From contig CANMUP010000001.1 of NCBI GenBank assembly GCA_947501105.1, positions 558,001 through 622,000 on the forward strand: a DNA stretch of 64,000 nt, read 5' to 3'. Positions 51,648 through 60,427 of this stretch are shown piece by piece. The notes under the pieces were generated by a model. The model saw nothing but the letters and a program-made list of their open reading frames with translations, searched no databases and had not been told where the DNA came from. Position 1 is the first letter of the stretch, and the number at the start of each line of letters is the position of its first letter. The position numbers were made by a program, and so were the translations under genes. The DNA is from an uncultured Flaviramulus sp. (GTDB lineage Bacteria; Bacteroidota; Bacteroidia; Flavobacteriales; Flavobacteriaceae).

Positions 51648-52742
51648 TTACTTAATCAATTTCCCTTTTTCTTTAGCAGCCTCATTGCGCTCAATGGTAT
51701 GCTCAGGGCGTGTCCATCTTGGTTTTTCACCTAAAGCTTCTAATTGAGAATCTTTAGCTTCAACCGTTTGTGGTTGTACTTTTTTAGTAAATGGCTTTTG
51801 TGGTTTCAGCCCTAATAGTTCAAACATTTTCATGTCTTCATTAACATCAGGATTTGGGGTAGTCAAGAGTTTATCGCCAGCAAAAATAGAATTTGCTCCA
51901 GCAAAAAAGCACATGGCTTGCCCCTCTCTAGTCATTTCCGTTCTACCGGCACTCAAGCGCACTTGAGTTTCAGGCATTACAATACGTGTGGTTGCTACCA
52001 TACGAATCATATCCCATATAGAAACTGGTTTTTGGTCTTCTAACGGTGTCCCTTCAACTGCCACTAAGGCATTTATAGGTGTCGATTCAGGTTGTGGATT
52101 CAAAGTTGATAATGCCACCAACATACCAGCACGATCTTCTAAATTTTCACCCATTCCAATAATACCACCACTACAAACAGTAACATTCGTTTTACGTACG
52201 TTTTCAATAGTGTCTAAGCGATCTTGGTATCCACGTGTAGAAATTACTTCTTTATAATATTCTTCTGATGAATCTAAATTATGGTTGTAAGCATATAAGC
52301 CGGCTTCAGCTAATCGTTTAGCTTGGTTTTCAGTAATCATTCCCAAAGTACAGCACACTTCCATATCTAGTTTATTAATGGTGCGTACCATCTCTAAAAC
52401 CTGATCGAATTCTTTACCATCTTTTACATTTCGCCATGCAGCACCCATGCACACACGTGAACTCCCACCTTCTTTGGCTCTAAGGGCTTGTGCTTTTACT
52501 TGCGGAACACTCATAAGGTCATTCCCTTCAATATCGGTATGGTAACGAGCAGCTTGCGGACAATAGCCACAATCTTCTGAACAGCCTCCAGTTTTTACAG
52601 ACAATAATGTACTTACCTGTACTACATTTGGGTCGTGTTGTTCCCTATGAATAGTAGCTGCATCATAAAGCAACTCCATTAAAGGTTTGTTATATATATC
52701 TAGAATCTCTTCTTTGGTCCAGTTGTGTCTAGTTATGCTCAT
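51648..52742 (-). CDS. bioB: Biotin synthase
   Basis: A 364-residue radical SAM enzyme that inserts sulfur into dethiobiotin, the last step of biotin synthesis. The 4Fe-4S motif CSEDCGYC has Cys at 54, 58 and 61; the cluster ligands for the second 2Fe-2S site (MGAAWRN, EVCCTLGM, NVTVCSGG) and the Arg of SAGRTEM are present. The C-terminal tail of about 40 residues is longer than in E. coli but usual in Flavobacteriaceae. It lies about 10 kb from the other bio genes. Confidence 0.96.
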   Translation of the reverse strand: MSITRHNWTKEEILDIYNKPLMELLYDAATIHREQHDPNVVQVSTLLSVKTGGCSEDCGYCPQAARYHTDIEGNDLMSVPQVKAQALRAKEGGSSRVCMGAAWRNVKDGKEFDQVLEMVRTINKLDMEVCCTLGMITENQAKRLAEAGLYAYNHNLDSSEEYYKEVISTRGYQDRLDTIENVRKTNVTVCSGGIIGMGENLEDRAGMLVALSTLNPQPESTPINALVAVEGTPLEDQKPVSIWDMIRMVATTRIVMPETQVRLSAGRTEMTREGQAMCFFAGANSIFAGDKLLTTPNPDVNEDMKMFELLGLKPQKPFTKKVQPQTVEAKDSQLEALGEKPRWTRPEHTIERNEAAKEKGKLIK

Positions 52743-52760
52743 TGAAAAATTAAATTTTTA

Positions 52761-52768
52761 CAAAAGTA
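52761..52768 (-). promoter_or_regulatory. bioB: -7 box of bioB
   Basis: TACTTTTG on the minus strand, 18 nt before the ATG. No BirA- or BioR-type palindrome was seen around it. Confidence 0.5.
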
Positions 52769-52910
52769 ATTATAATGCCTAAGATAGATAAAAATTACCA
52801 ATACTAATTTCACATTAAAACCTATTTTTATAACACCAAATGGGTGAATTATAACATTGTTTTTTTAATGTTTTAAAACCTAGATATTTTTAGATTTAAA
52901 TAATCTTTTT

Positions 52911-54359
52911 ATGACAGTTTCAAAGCTTAATAAGTTTAACCGAAAAACTATTGTGCATGCATTAGTTCTAATTTTATCAATTTTCAGTTTGTATATTACG
53001 GCTAGTGGGGCTTTAAATAATTATAAGAGTCTATTTTTAGGAGGCTTTTATGACGCTTTGCTATTTGTTTTCACCATTTATATTATTTCACTAGTAATCA
53101 TTCCTTTATTATTCAATAATTGGAAAAAGTATTTATACATAGCCATTGTGTATATTATTTTTTATTCACTTTTATTGGGATGGATGCGAGCTATTCAAAG
53201 AAGTAGCTCGACAATGCTTAAAAAAGGTGTTTCTACTGAACCGTTGGAATATTTTACACTTGAATCTGTACTTGATTTATCACTCACATTAATTCCTATG
53301 GGAGTTATGGGGTTGTTTTATTCTATTTTTGTAATGGATTGGGAGAAATTAAAAAAAGGCTTTTTTCAAAAACATATTGAAAGAACTATAAATATCATTG
53401 TTGTTGTTTTAATTATGCTATATGTTAGTATAATGCCTGCCGGAACAAAAACAGATGAACTATTGTTTGTAAGTTTCTTTATCTTATTTTTCTATATTAA
53501 TAGTTTTTATATAACACCTGTTTTATTTATATCTAAGAAAAAATTAAGATATACTTTTATTTCTATTTTATGGTTTATTATTCTTTATGTTATATGCTTT
53601 TTAATTCTTTATTTCTTTACAGGGCCATTAGGAAAAAAACTTGTAACAAGTGAATTGTTATTAGTATCTTATATTATTCGTGTCGGTATTATGGTTTTTA
53701 TTCCAATTTTTCTAGTATCATTTACTTATGGCTATATTCGAATCAAAATAAAAAACCAAGACAAAATTTTAGTAGCTAAAAAATCAGAATTAAGCCTACT
53801 AAAATCACAAGTCAATCCACATTTTTTATTCAATACATTGAACACATTATATGCAACTGCTTTAGAAGAAAAAGCATTAAAAACTGCAGATAGCACCGCG
53901 AAGTTAGCTAGTTTAATACGCTATATGCAAGAGGATATTAATAAAGATTTAATTCCATTAGAAAACGAAATAAAATACCTGCAGGATTATATAACCATTC
54001 AAAAATTGCGCTGTGCAGTTGAACCAGAAATAGAAACTAAATTTAAGCATATAGAGAATCACTTCATCAGCCCAGGGTTATTTATTCCGTTTGTAGAAAA
54101 TGCATTTAAATATGGTATCGATCCATCAAAGCCCTCAAGACTAAAAGTATCAGTTATTTGTGATGAGAATAGTATTAATTTTGAATGTATAAATAGTTAT
54201 AATGATGATTTTAAAACCTATTACAAAGAACAAGGTTTTGGTATTGGAATTAAAAATGCCAAACAACGTTTGGACTTAGTGTATGCTAAAAAGCATACTT
54301 TTGAAGTTGTAAAAGAGGATAATACATTTTCGGTGAATATAAATATTAAAACAAAATAA
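52911..54359 (+). CDS. LytS-type sensor histidine kinase
   Basis: A 482-residue inner-membrane kinase. Residues 1-275 contain about eight transmembrane segments with no recognisable ligand domain. A short linker is followed by the His_kinase (PF06580-type) domain with SQVNPHFLFNTLNTLY (phospho-His near residue 303) and the ATPase part FIPFVENAFKYGI and GFGIGIKNAKQRL. It pairs with the LytTR regulator 120 nt downstream; a palindromic repeat fills the gap. The signal is unknown. Confidence 0.9.
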   Translation: MTVSKLNKFNRKTIVHALVLILSIFSLYITASGALNNYKSLFLGGFYDALLFVFTIYIISLVIIPLLFNNWKKYLYIAIVYIIFYSLLLGWMRAIQRSSSTMLKKGVSTEPLEYFTLESVLDLSLTLIPMGVMGLFYSIFVMDWEKLKKGFFQKHIERTINIIVVVLIMLYVSIMPAGTKTDELLFVSFFILFFYINSFYITPVLFISKKKLRYTFISILWFIILYVICFLILYFFTGPLGKKLVTSELLLVSYIIRVGIMVFIPIFLVSFTYGYIRIKIKNQDKILVAKKSELSLLKSQVNPHFLFNTLNTLYATALEEKALKTADSTAKLASLIRYMQEDINKDLIPLENEIKYLQDYITIQKLRCAVEPEIETKFKHIENHFISPGLFIPFVENAFKYGIDPSKPSRLKVSVICDENSINFECINSYNDDFKTYYKEQGFGIGIKNAKQRLDLVYAKKHTFEVVKEDNTFSVNINIKTK

Positions 54360-54465
54360 CGTCACTGCGAGGAATGAAGAACGAATGACCTAGGAGTCTG
54401 TTTAATTAGAGTTCTTTTTTATGAGATTGCTACATCACACAAAAGGAGTGATTCGCAATGACGTT
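54358..54465. repeat. Palindromic intergenic repeat between kinase and regulator
   Basis: Ends AACGTCACTGCGA and TCGCAATGACGTT pair over 13 positions with one mismatch; inside are GAGGAATGAAGAACGAATGACC and GAGATTGCTACATC split by a short spacer. Flavobacterial genomes contain many elements of the form CGTCATTGCGAGG...GCAATGACG, and this is a fairly intact one. It begins at the last two bases of the kinase stop codon. Confidence 0.75.
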
Positions 54466-54479
54466 AAAAATATAAATAA

Positions 54480-55160
54480 ATGATAACAGCCATAGCTATA
54501 GACGATGAGCCCAAAGCGGTACAGGTTATTCAGTATCATCTTTCAAAAATTGATACCGTATCACTTATAGCTCATTTTTATAATGCTAAAAATGCCATGG
54601 CATTTTTAAAACAAAACCCTGTCGATCTTATTTTTTTAGACATTAATATGCCTAATATGTCGGGGCTAGAATTATTAAACGAACTACAAATTAGACCTCA
54701 AGTGATTTTCAGCACAGCTTATGCCGAATTTGCTTTAGATAGTTATAATTACAATGCCATAGATTATTTGTTAAAACCTTTTGAATTTGATAGATTTCAA
54801 ATAGCAATTCATAAAGCAGAAGAGCGTCTTGCTAGTTTAAAACAGCAAAACGAATTCTTTTTTATAAAAGACGGATTTAAAAATATTAAAATTGAGTTTG
54901 ATGATATCTTATTTGTAAAAGGTTCTGGTAATTATTTAGACATTACTACTATAAAAAAGGTGTTTTCCCCACGAATGACTTTTGCAGAAATTGTAACAAA
55001 ACTACCCTTGTCGCAATTTGTACGAGTGCATCAATCATATTTGGTAAATATTGGAAGTATTGATAAAATAGAGAATAATCAAGTCTATATAGAAAGGTAT
55101 AAAATCCCGATTAGTAGTCGTTATAAAGATGTGTTTTTTAAGTGCCTGAATTTGTCTTAA
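54480..55160 (+). CDS. LytTR-family response regulator
   Basis: A 226-residue regulator. Receiver domain with the acidic pair at D8/D9, phospho-acceptor D54 in IFLDINMPNMSG, and Lys in LLKPFEFDRF. The C-terminal LytTR DNA-binding domain shows IKIEFDDILFVKGSGNYLDI, RVHQSYLVNIGSID and VYIERYKIPISSRYKDVF. It is the partner of the LytS-type kinase upstream. Eighteen nucleotides later an oxidoreductase gene starts, so a shared transcript is possible. Confidence 0.93.
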   Translation: MITAIAIDDEPKAVQVIQYHLSKIDTVSLIAHFYNAKNAMAFLKQNPVDLIFLDINMPNMSGLELLNELQIRPQVIFSTAYAEFALDSYNYNAIDYLLKPFEFDRFQIAIHKAEERLASLKQQNEFFFIKDGFKNIKIEFDDILFVKGSGNYLDITTIKKVFSPRMTFAEIVTKLPLSQFVRVHQSYLVNIGSIDKIENNQVYIERYKIPISSRYKDVFFKCLNLS

Positions 55161-55180
55161 AAATGACCTAAATTTACGTG

Positions 55181-56101
55181 ATGAAAAAACCACAAAAAAA
55201 GAGAATTGCTATTATTGGTCTAGGCGATATTGCTAAAAAGGCCTACTTACCCATTGTAGCTAATCATTCAAAAATACATCCTATACTTTGCACCAGAAAC
55301 ATTCAAGTTTTAGAGCAATTATCGAATCAATACCGTATTAATGAAACCTATTCAGATATTGACGAATTAATTAAAGCACAGCCTGATGCTGCAATGATTC
55401 ATAGTAATACAGAGAGCCATTTTGCTTTAGTCTCGAAATTATTAAGTGCAGAGATTCCTGTATTTGTAGATAAACCTCTTTGTTATTCATTAAGTGAGTC
55501 TGAAATCTTATTAAACCTATCGGCTCAAAAAGATGTATTATTATATTTAGGGTTTAATCGTCGTTTTGCACCACTTATAAGTACGTTAAAAACCCAATCG
55601 AATCCCATTCAAGTTTTTTGGCAAAAAAACAGAGTTGGTTTGCCGGCAGACCCACGTGTATTTGTTTTTGATGATTTTATACATGTTGTTGATAGTCTCC
55701 GTTTTTTAGCTTCAGGTGAAATTGAAAATATTCAAGTTTTCCCAAAACTTAGAAGCAGAAAATTAGAGGCTTTACAAGTGCAATGGCAACAAAACGATGT
55801 TTTATTAAGTGGCTCTATGAATAGAATAAGTGGTATTACAGAAGAACATGTTGAATACTATTCTAAAGACAATAAATGGCAGATAGATGAATTAGTATCT
55901 GGAATTCATTATAAAGACGAAAAGCAGCACGTTATTGGTTTTAATAATTGGGATAGCACGTTGTACAAAAGAGGGTTTGTAGATTTAATTGAAGATTGGT
56001 TGCGAGCTTTAAATGAATCTAATTTTAATTCTAACCGCATTCAAGATATCTGGGATACACATTATTTATGTGAAACAATTGTAGAAAACATCTTAAAATG
56101 A
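55181..56101 (+). CDS. Gfo/Idh/MocA family oxidoreductase
   Basis: A 306-residue NAD(P)-dependent dehydrogenase. Rossmann start RIAIIGLGDIAKKAYLPIV, and the conserved PVFVDKPLCYSLSESE with the catalytic Lys. The C-terminal domain has FDDFIHVVDSLRFL with the His typical of the family. The substrate (sugar or inositol-like) cannot be told. The ATG at 55181 is taken; a GTG directly in front of it is possible. It follows the LytTR gene by 20 nt. Confidence 0.83.
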   Translation: MKKPQKKRIAIIGLGDIAKKAYLPIVANHSKIHPILCTRNIQVLEQLSNQYRINETYSDIDELIKAQPDAAMIHSNTESHFALVSKLLSAEIPVFVDKPLCYSLSESEILLNLSAQKDVLLYLGFNRRFAPLISTLKTQSNPIQVFWQKNRVGLPADPRVFVFDDFIHVVDSLRFLASGEIENIQVFPKLRSRKLEALQVQWQQNDVLLSGSMNRISGITEEHVEYYSKDNKWQIDELVSGIHYKDEKQHVIGFNNWDSTLYKRGFVDLIEDWLRALNESNFNSNRIQDIWDTHYLCETIVENILK

Positions 56102-56126
56102 TAAAATTACTTTAACAATAAATAAT

Positions 56127-56540
56127 TCATCTTCTTTTAAAAACCAGTGGTCCTTTATGACCTCCATCTGTAATGAAGACTCCTTTTAGCGTATTTTTGT
56201 CTTCGCTTAGTTTTAAGTAATGCGTGCCACCATCTGGACCCCAAGCCGGAATAGGTTTTATAACATCAACATGATAAATAATAGAATCACCTTTAATTAT
56301 TCCTGACCCCGTTTCAAAAAAAGGTTGTCCTTTAAATTCGATATAGTGTGCTATATGGATACTATCTCCAACTTCGGAATATACAGCGTAACAGTTTTTA
56401 AAATCACCGTTATTAACATCTTCCCAAACACCATTAAAGCTTGCCAAAGGAATAGGTTGCTTGTTTTTTTGATTTTGACATGAAAAGCTAAGTGCTAAAA
56501 AAGAAAGACTGAATAGTATTATAACATTAAACCTTTTCAT
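56127..56540 (-). CDS. Small lipoprotein of unknown function
   Basis: A 137-residue protein starting MKRFNVIILFSLSFLALSFSC with lipobox Cys at 21; an upstream extension starts with TTG and would spoil the signal peptide. The mature part is a small beta-rich domain (FNGVWEDVNNGDFKNCYAVY, SGIIKGDSIIYHVDV, NTLKGVFITDGGHKG) resembling calycin-like or META-like lipoprotein folds, but I do not recognise a named family. Convergent with the oxidoreductase gene. Confidence 0.65.
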   Translation of the reverse strand: MKRFNVIILFSLSFLALSFSCQNQKNKQPIPLASFNGVWEDVNNGDFKNCYAVYSEVGDSIHIAHYIEFKGQPFFETGSGIIKGDSIIYHVDVIKPIPAWGPDGGTHYLKLSEDKNTLKGVFITDGGHKGPLVFKRR

Positions 56541-56572
56541 CTGTTTAAATTTGTTGTTTTTTAAATGAATAA

Positions 56573-56606
56573 ACCTGCTAACGCACAATTTTGTACACTA
56601 GCAGGT
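56573..56606. terminator. Two-step hairpin after the flotillin operon
   Basis: ACCTGCTA pairs with TAGCAGGT; inside, ACAA pairs with TTGT, separated by a symmetric 4x4 internal loop. On the minus strand it is followed by TTTATTCATTT. It probably ends the flotillin operon, although the T-tract is weak. Confidence 0.5.
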
Positions 56607-56621
56607 CTAAAAATGTATAAT

Positions 56622-58043
56622 TTATTCGTCTTCTGAGATATCTTCAGAAACATCTTCTACAGTTTCAGCAGGTAAATCTTTGCCTTTTAAATAATCTGGT
56701 AATTGCATACCAGCCATATTAAACATTTCTTGTAATGGCGGAACCGATTTATACATGCCAGAAATAAAGTTTGATGTTGAAGATTTTCCGTCTTTTCCAC
56801 CACCATTTTCCCAAACGGTAACTTTATCAATTTTAATATTTTTAATAGCTTCAGCTTGTGTTTTTACTAATTCTGGCAATTTATCTGCAATTAATAATAG
56901 AACCGCATCTTTTGCATTATCTCCTGCTGCTTTAACTATTTGGTCTAAACCAGCTGCTTGTTTGGTTAGTACTTCATACAACCCTTGTGCTTCAGCTTGA
57001 GCTTTAAATAAAATCGCATCTGCTTCACCTTTTGCGCGTCTTCTAATTTTTTCAGCTTCAGCTTCCGCATCAATTTCTACTTTTTGTTTATCAATTTCTG
57101 CTGGAACAATAATATCGGCTTTTTGCGAAGAACGCTCACGTTCTGCTCTAGCAGATTCAGCTTCTTTTTCAGCAGCATACGATTCCTCTAATGCTTTTGC
57201 AGATTGAACCTTTTCTGACGCTATTGCTACACGTTCTGCTTCTGCTTCACGTTGACGACGTAATGAATCTGAATTTGCAACGGCAATTTTTGCTGTGTTT
57301 TCTCCTTCTACTGCTTGTGCATTGGCAGCAGCAACTTGAGTTCTTTCATCTTGAACAGCATTGGCTTCACCAATAGAACCATCTCTAGTTTTTTCAGCAA
57401 CCGATTTACGTGCCGCATTAATGGCATGTGCTGCAGCTTCTTTTCCTAAAGCTTCTATATAGCCAGATTCATCAACAATATCGGTAATGTTTACGTTGAT
57501 TAGTTTTAAACCAACTTTCTTTAGTTCAGACTCAACACTTTTAGAAATATTGGTTAAAAACTTATCTCTATCTGAGTTAATTTCTTCAATATCCATAGAG
57601 GCAACAACTAAACGTAATTGACCAAAAATAATTTCTTGAGCTAATTCTTGAATTTCATTTTGCCCTAAACCTAATAAACGCTCAGCGGCATTTTGCATAA
57701 TTCCAGGCTCAGTAGAAACACCTATTGTGAAACGAGATGGGACATTAACACGAATATTTTGCTTTGAAAGGGCATTTATAAGATTAACTTCAATAGAAAT
57801 TGGTGTTAAATCTAAAAATTCATAATCTTGAATCACGGGCATGATAAATGCTGCACCACCATGAATACATTTTGCCGACTGCCCGCCACCAACTTTACCA
57901 TAAACGACTAATATTCTATCTGAAGGACAGCGTTTGTAGCGTTTAATAAGTACAATAAAAAAGATAAAAATAAATAATACAGCAAAAATGACTGCAATAG
58001 GAAAGCCTAAATTAAAGGCGTCTTGTGTTGTTAATAGTAGCAT
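56622..58043 (-). CDS. Flotillin-like SPFH protein
   Basis: A 473-residue membrane protein: one N-terminal membrane helix (about residues 12-34), SPFH/band-7 domain (KCIHGGAAFIMPVIQDYEFLD, VPSRFTIGVSTEPGIM, DRDKFLTNISKSVESELKKVG), then a long Ala/Glu-rich coiled coil (residues about 200-360) and an oligomerisation end. Flotillins form large membrane scaffolds that organise lipids and signalling. Paired with an NfeD-like protein 3 nt upstream, as in many bacteria (YuaF-YuaG type). Confidence 0.9.
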   Translation of the reverse strand: MLLLTTQDAFNLGFPIAVIFAVLFIFIFFIVLIKRYKRCPSDRILVVYGKVGGGQSAKCIHGGAAFIMPVIQDYEFLDLTPISIEVNLINALSKQNIRVNVPSRFTIGVSTEPGIMQNAAERLLGLGQNEIQELAQEIIFGQLRLVVASMDIEEINSDRDKFLTNISKSVESELKKVGLKLINVNITDIVDESGYIEALGKEAAAHAINAARKSVAEKTRDGSIGEANAVQDERTQVAAANAQAVEGENTAKIAVANSDSLRRQREAEAERVAIASEKVQSAKALEESYAAEKEAESARAERERSSQKADIIVPAEIDKQKVEIDAEAEAEKIRRRAKGEADAILFKAQAEAQGLYEVLTKQAAGLDQIVKAAGDNAKDAVLLLIADKLPELVKTQAEAIKNIKIDKVTVWENGGGKDGKSSTSNFISGMYKSVPPLQEMFNMAGMQLPDYLKGKDLPAETVEDVSEDISEDE

Positions 58044-58046
58044 GGG

Positions 58047-58622
58047 CTATTTGTTTAGTTTTTCAATGATTAATATTCCGTTGTCTGTTACGTCTTTTAC
58101 TTTTATTACAGAACCAGATTTTAAATCGGTATCTGCATCTGTTAATGCTTCAAGTTCTCTTAATGCCCCCTGAATTCTCACATGAGCTTTTCCTATGGAA
58201 GACCTATTAGCACCAACGGTTAAATAGACTTCACCTACTGCATTTATAGCGTTTTTGAATTTTAAAGTTCCACTATCGTTAAGTTTATTCATATAATAAA
58301 ACATAGCGCCCATAATCCCCATCATAATTAATCCGCAAACTATAGAAATTGTTATGGTTAATGGTTTTGAAAATCCAGCATCAATACAAGCAATACCACT
58401 CCACCCAAATAAGGTAAAGAAGCCTACTAAGTTTTTAAAGGTTATAAATTGAAAACCAATACCAGTATCTCCATCAATATCACTATCTACATCTCCAATA
58501 TCGTCTGCATCACCTCCTACAAATGATAGAATCATAGTTATAAGAAAAATTAAAGATCCCAGTAAAGCAATACCCCAATATATTTTAGGAAAGAGCTCTA
58601 AATTTGAATACCATTCTACCAT
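58047..58622 (-). CDS. NfeD-like membrane protein, flotillin partner
   Basis: A 191-residue protein with three transmembrane segments (about residues 12-35, 60-80, 85-110) separated by an acidic Asp-rich loop (GGDADDIGDVDSDIDGD), then a C-terminal OB-fold of the NfeD type (INAVGEVYLTVGANRSSIG ... GSVIKVKDVTDNGILIIEKL). This is the companion of flotillins in the same operon. The acidic loop could bind divalent ions, which is a guess. Confidence 0.83.
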   Translation of the reverse strand: MVEWYSNLELFPKIYWGIALLGSLIFLITMILSFVGGDADDIGDVDSDIDGDTGIGFQFITFKNLVGFFTLFGWSGIACIDAGFSKPLTITISIVCGLIMMGIMGAMFYYMNKLNDSGTLKFKNAINAVGEVYLTVGANRSSIGKAHVRIQGALRELEALTDADTDLKSGSVIKVKDVTDNGILIIEKLNK

Positions 58623-58688
58623 AATAAAATTGATTTTTTAGTTGAATAAATATAAACCTTTTCTGATAAGAAAATAGCTTCTAAAAGA

Positions 58689-59861
58689 TTATTTTGAAAG
58701 TAAAATACTCACCGCGTTTCCACCAAAACCAACTGCATTTACTAAGATGTTTTTAATTTGTTTTGGATGTTCTTGCTTTTCTGCAAAAGGCACTTCAATA
58801 GTTTTTTGATGTTGTAACATTAATATGGCTAATTCTATACTTAGCATACCTGAAGTTGCAAAGGTGTGACCTACTTTCCATTTATTGGTAGTTAAAAAAG
58901 GTATTTTGTTACAAAACACTTTTTTTATGGCGTTATATTCTGATAAATCGCCTTTTACAGTCCCTGGAGCATGCATGACTATGGCATCAATTTCATCTGG
59001 ATTTATATTGCCCATAGCCATAGCCATAGATTTTTGAAAGCATGTAGCTTCTGTAGAAATGGAGATGTTATGTTCTAATATTTCTGTAGCGTAACCAATA
59101 CCTTTAATAATGGCTAAGGCATTTTTTATTTCACCTTGTTCTAAGCATGCAACTGAAGCTGCTTCACCAAGAATCATAGTATTTTGTATTTTTTTTAAAT
59201 TGAAAGATTGACAGGGGTAATGAGATGCTAAAACAAGTTCAGTTTGATGTTTTACATACACCTTTAAAGCTTGCATTTGTGCAATGGTAAATGGTGTTAA
59301 AGGAGCTTCGCTACCACCAACTAAAAATTTGTTACACATACCAGAATTTATCCAAGCAATACCATTTAACATAGCATGCAATCCTGTAGAACAGGTTATA
59401 GAATGGCTTATTTCGGGTCCTTGAGTTAGTAAATCGTGAGCCACCCAAGATGAGATATTTCCGAGTGTTGTTGTTGGTGATGATAAGGTTTTAGATTTTC
59501 CTTGTTTTAAAAAATCTTTATGATACTTCTCAAATAAAGAAGTTGCACCACGCGAGGACCCTATGTTAATTCCAAAGTTGTCTGATGCTTTCCAATCAGC
59601 AATTTTTATAGCTTCTCTCGATGCATAAATAGCAAACAATACAGAATCATCAAGATTTTTGTATTTTGAATCGGAGCCTTTTAAAGCTTTTATTTCTGCT
59701 TTAGTATTACTACATAATTCTGCAACTAATGTTTTGTTTCCCTCATAGTTTTTTTCAGTAAAACAATGTCTGTTATTTTGGTAATTATCCCAAGCATCAG
59801 TTGTGCTTTTTCCTAGCGGAGAAACGGATGCAATGGCAGTTATAGAAATTGGGTGTTGCAA
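58689..59861 (-). CDS. Beta-ketoacyl-ACP synthase near the biotin cluster
   Basis: A 390-residue thiolase-fold condensing enzyme. Catalytic Cys 157 in SITCSTGLHAM, His in VMHAPGTVKGDLSE and His in KWKVGHTFATSG: the Cys-His-His set of KAS I/II is complete. Translation appears to start at TTG: an in-frame stop lies five codons upstream, there is no ATG between, and TACTTTTG is 16 nt before it. It is close to bioA, separated from it by a Coa1-family gene on the other strand. In Flavobacteriaceae lacking bioC/bioH it may help make the pimeloyl chain; this is inference. Confidence 0.85.
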   Translation of the reverse strand: MQHPISITAIASVSPLGKSTTDAWDNYQNNRHCFTEKNYEGNKTLVAELCSNTKAEIKALKGSDSKYKNLDDSVLFAIYASREAIKIADWKASDNFGINIGSSRGATSLFEKYHKDFLKQGKSKTLSSPTTTLGNISSWVAHDLLTQGPEISHSITCSTGLHAMLNGIAWINSGMCNKFLVGGSEAPLTPFTIAQMQALKVYVKHQTELVLASHYPCQSFNLKKIQNTMILGEAASVACLEQGEIKNALAIIKGIGYATEILEHNISISTEATCFQKSMAMAMGNINPDEIDAIVMHAPGTVKGDLSEYNAIKKVFCNKIPFLTTNKWKVGHTFATSGMLSIELAILMLQHQKTIEVPFAEKQEHPKQIKNILVNAVGFGGNAVSILLSK

Positions 59862-59877
59862 GTGTTCTGTTTTTCAG

Positions 59878-59885
59878 CAAAAGTA
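59878..59885 (-). promoter_or_regulatory. -7 box of the beta-ketoacyl synthase gene
   Basis: TACTTTTG on the minus strand. It would place the RNA start about 12 nt before the TTG codon, supporting that unusual start. Confidence 0.5.
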
Positions 59886-59991
59886 ATGTATATGAAATAT
59901 TTTAAAGCGTAAAAAAAGAAAAAAGTATGCGTGTAACAAAAACTAATTAATAGATACTTATATTTAAAACAATCATTTAATAGAACGTATT

Positions 59992-60423
59992 ATGGAAGCA
60001 CAAAAACAAAAAAGTTGGTTTGGACGGAATTGGCCTTGGGTAATACCTGTTGGTGGTTGCTTAACGGTTATTTTACTGTTTGTTTTTGGAATTGGCGCTA
60101 TCTTTTTTGGAGTCTCTAAGGTTATGAAAAATTCAGCACCATTTGAACAAGCCATACAACTTGTTGAAAATAATCCTGAAGTAAGGGAGTATTTGGGAAG
60201 TAACATAGAAGTTGATGGCATGTTTGATGGAAATATATCGTTAAATAATGATGATGGTGACATCGACCTAAAAGCTCCAATCAAAGGTTCCAAAGGAAAG
60301 GGAATTTTAGTTATTAAAGGAGAAAAGCTTGATGGTGAGTGGACTTATGAAAACTTATATGTGCTTATAAAGGAAACTAACGAAAAAATTAATTTGTTAG
60401 ATAAAACTTTAGAAGGAATATAA
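59992..60423 (+). CDS. Coa1 family protein
   Basis: A 143-residue protein with one membrane helix (about residues 14-42) and a short basic/Trp-rich N-terminal end (KQKSWFGRNWPW). The rest fits the Coa1/Tim21-like fold: APFEQAIQLVENNPEVREYLG, then DLKAPIKGSKGKGILVI and LDGEWTYENLYVLI. In mitochondria Coa1 assists cytochrome c oxidase assembly; the bacterial role is unproven. It is on the opposite strand between the beta-ketoacyl synthase gene and bioA, with its stop 4 nt from that of bioA. Confidence 0.75.
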   Translation: MEAQKQKSWFGRNWPWVIPVGGCLTVILLFVFGIGAIFFGVSKVMKNSAPFEQAIQLVENNPEVREYLGSNIEVDGMFDGNISLNNDDGDIDLKAPIKGSKGKGILVIKGEKLDGEWTYENLYVLIKETNEKINLLDKTLEGI

Positions 60424-60427
60424 TTTG

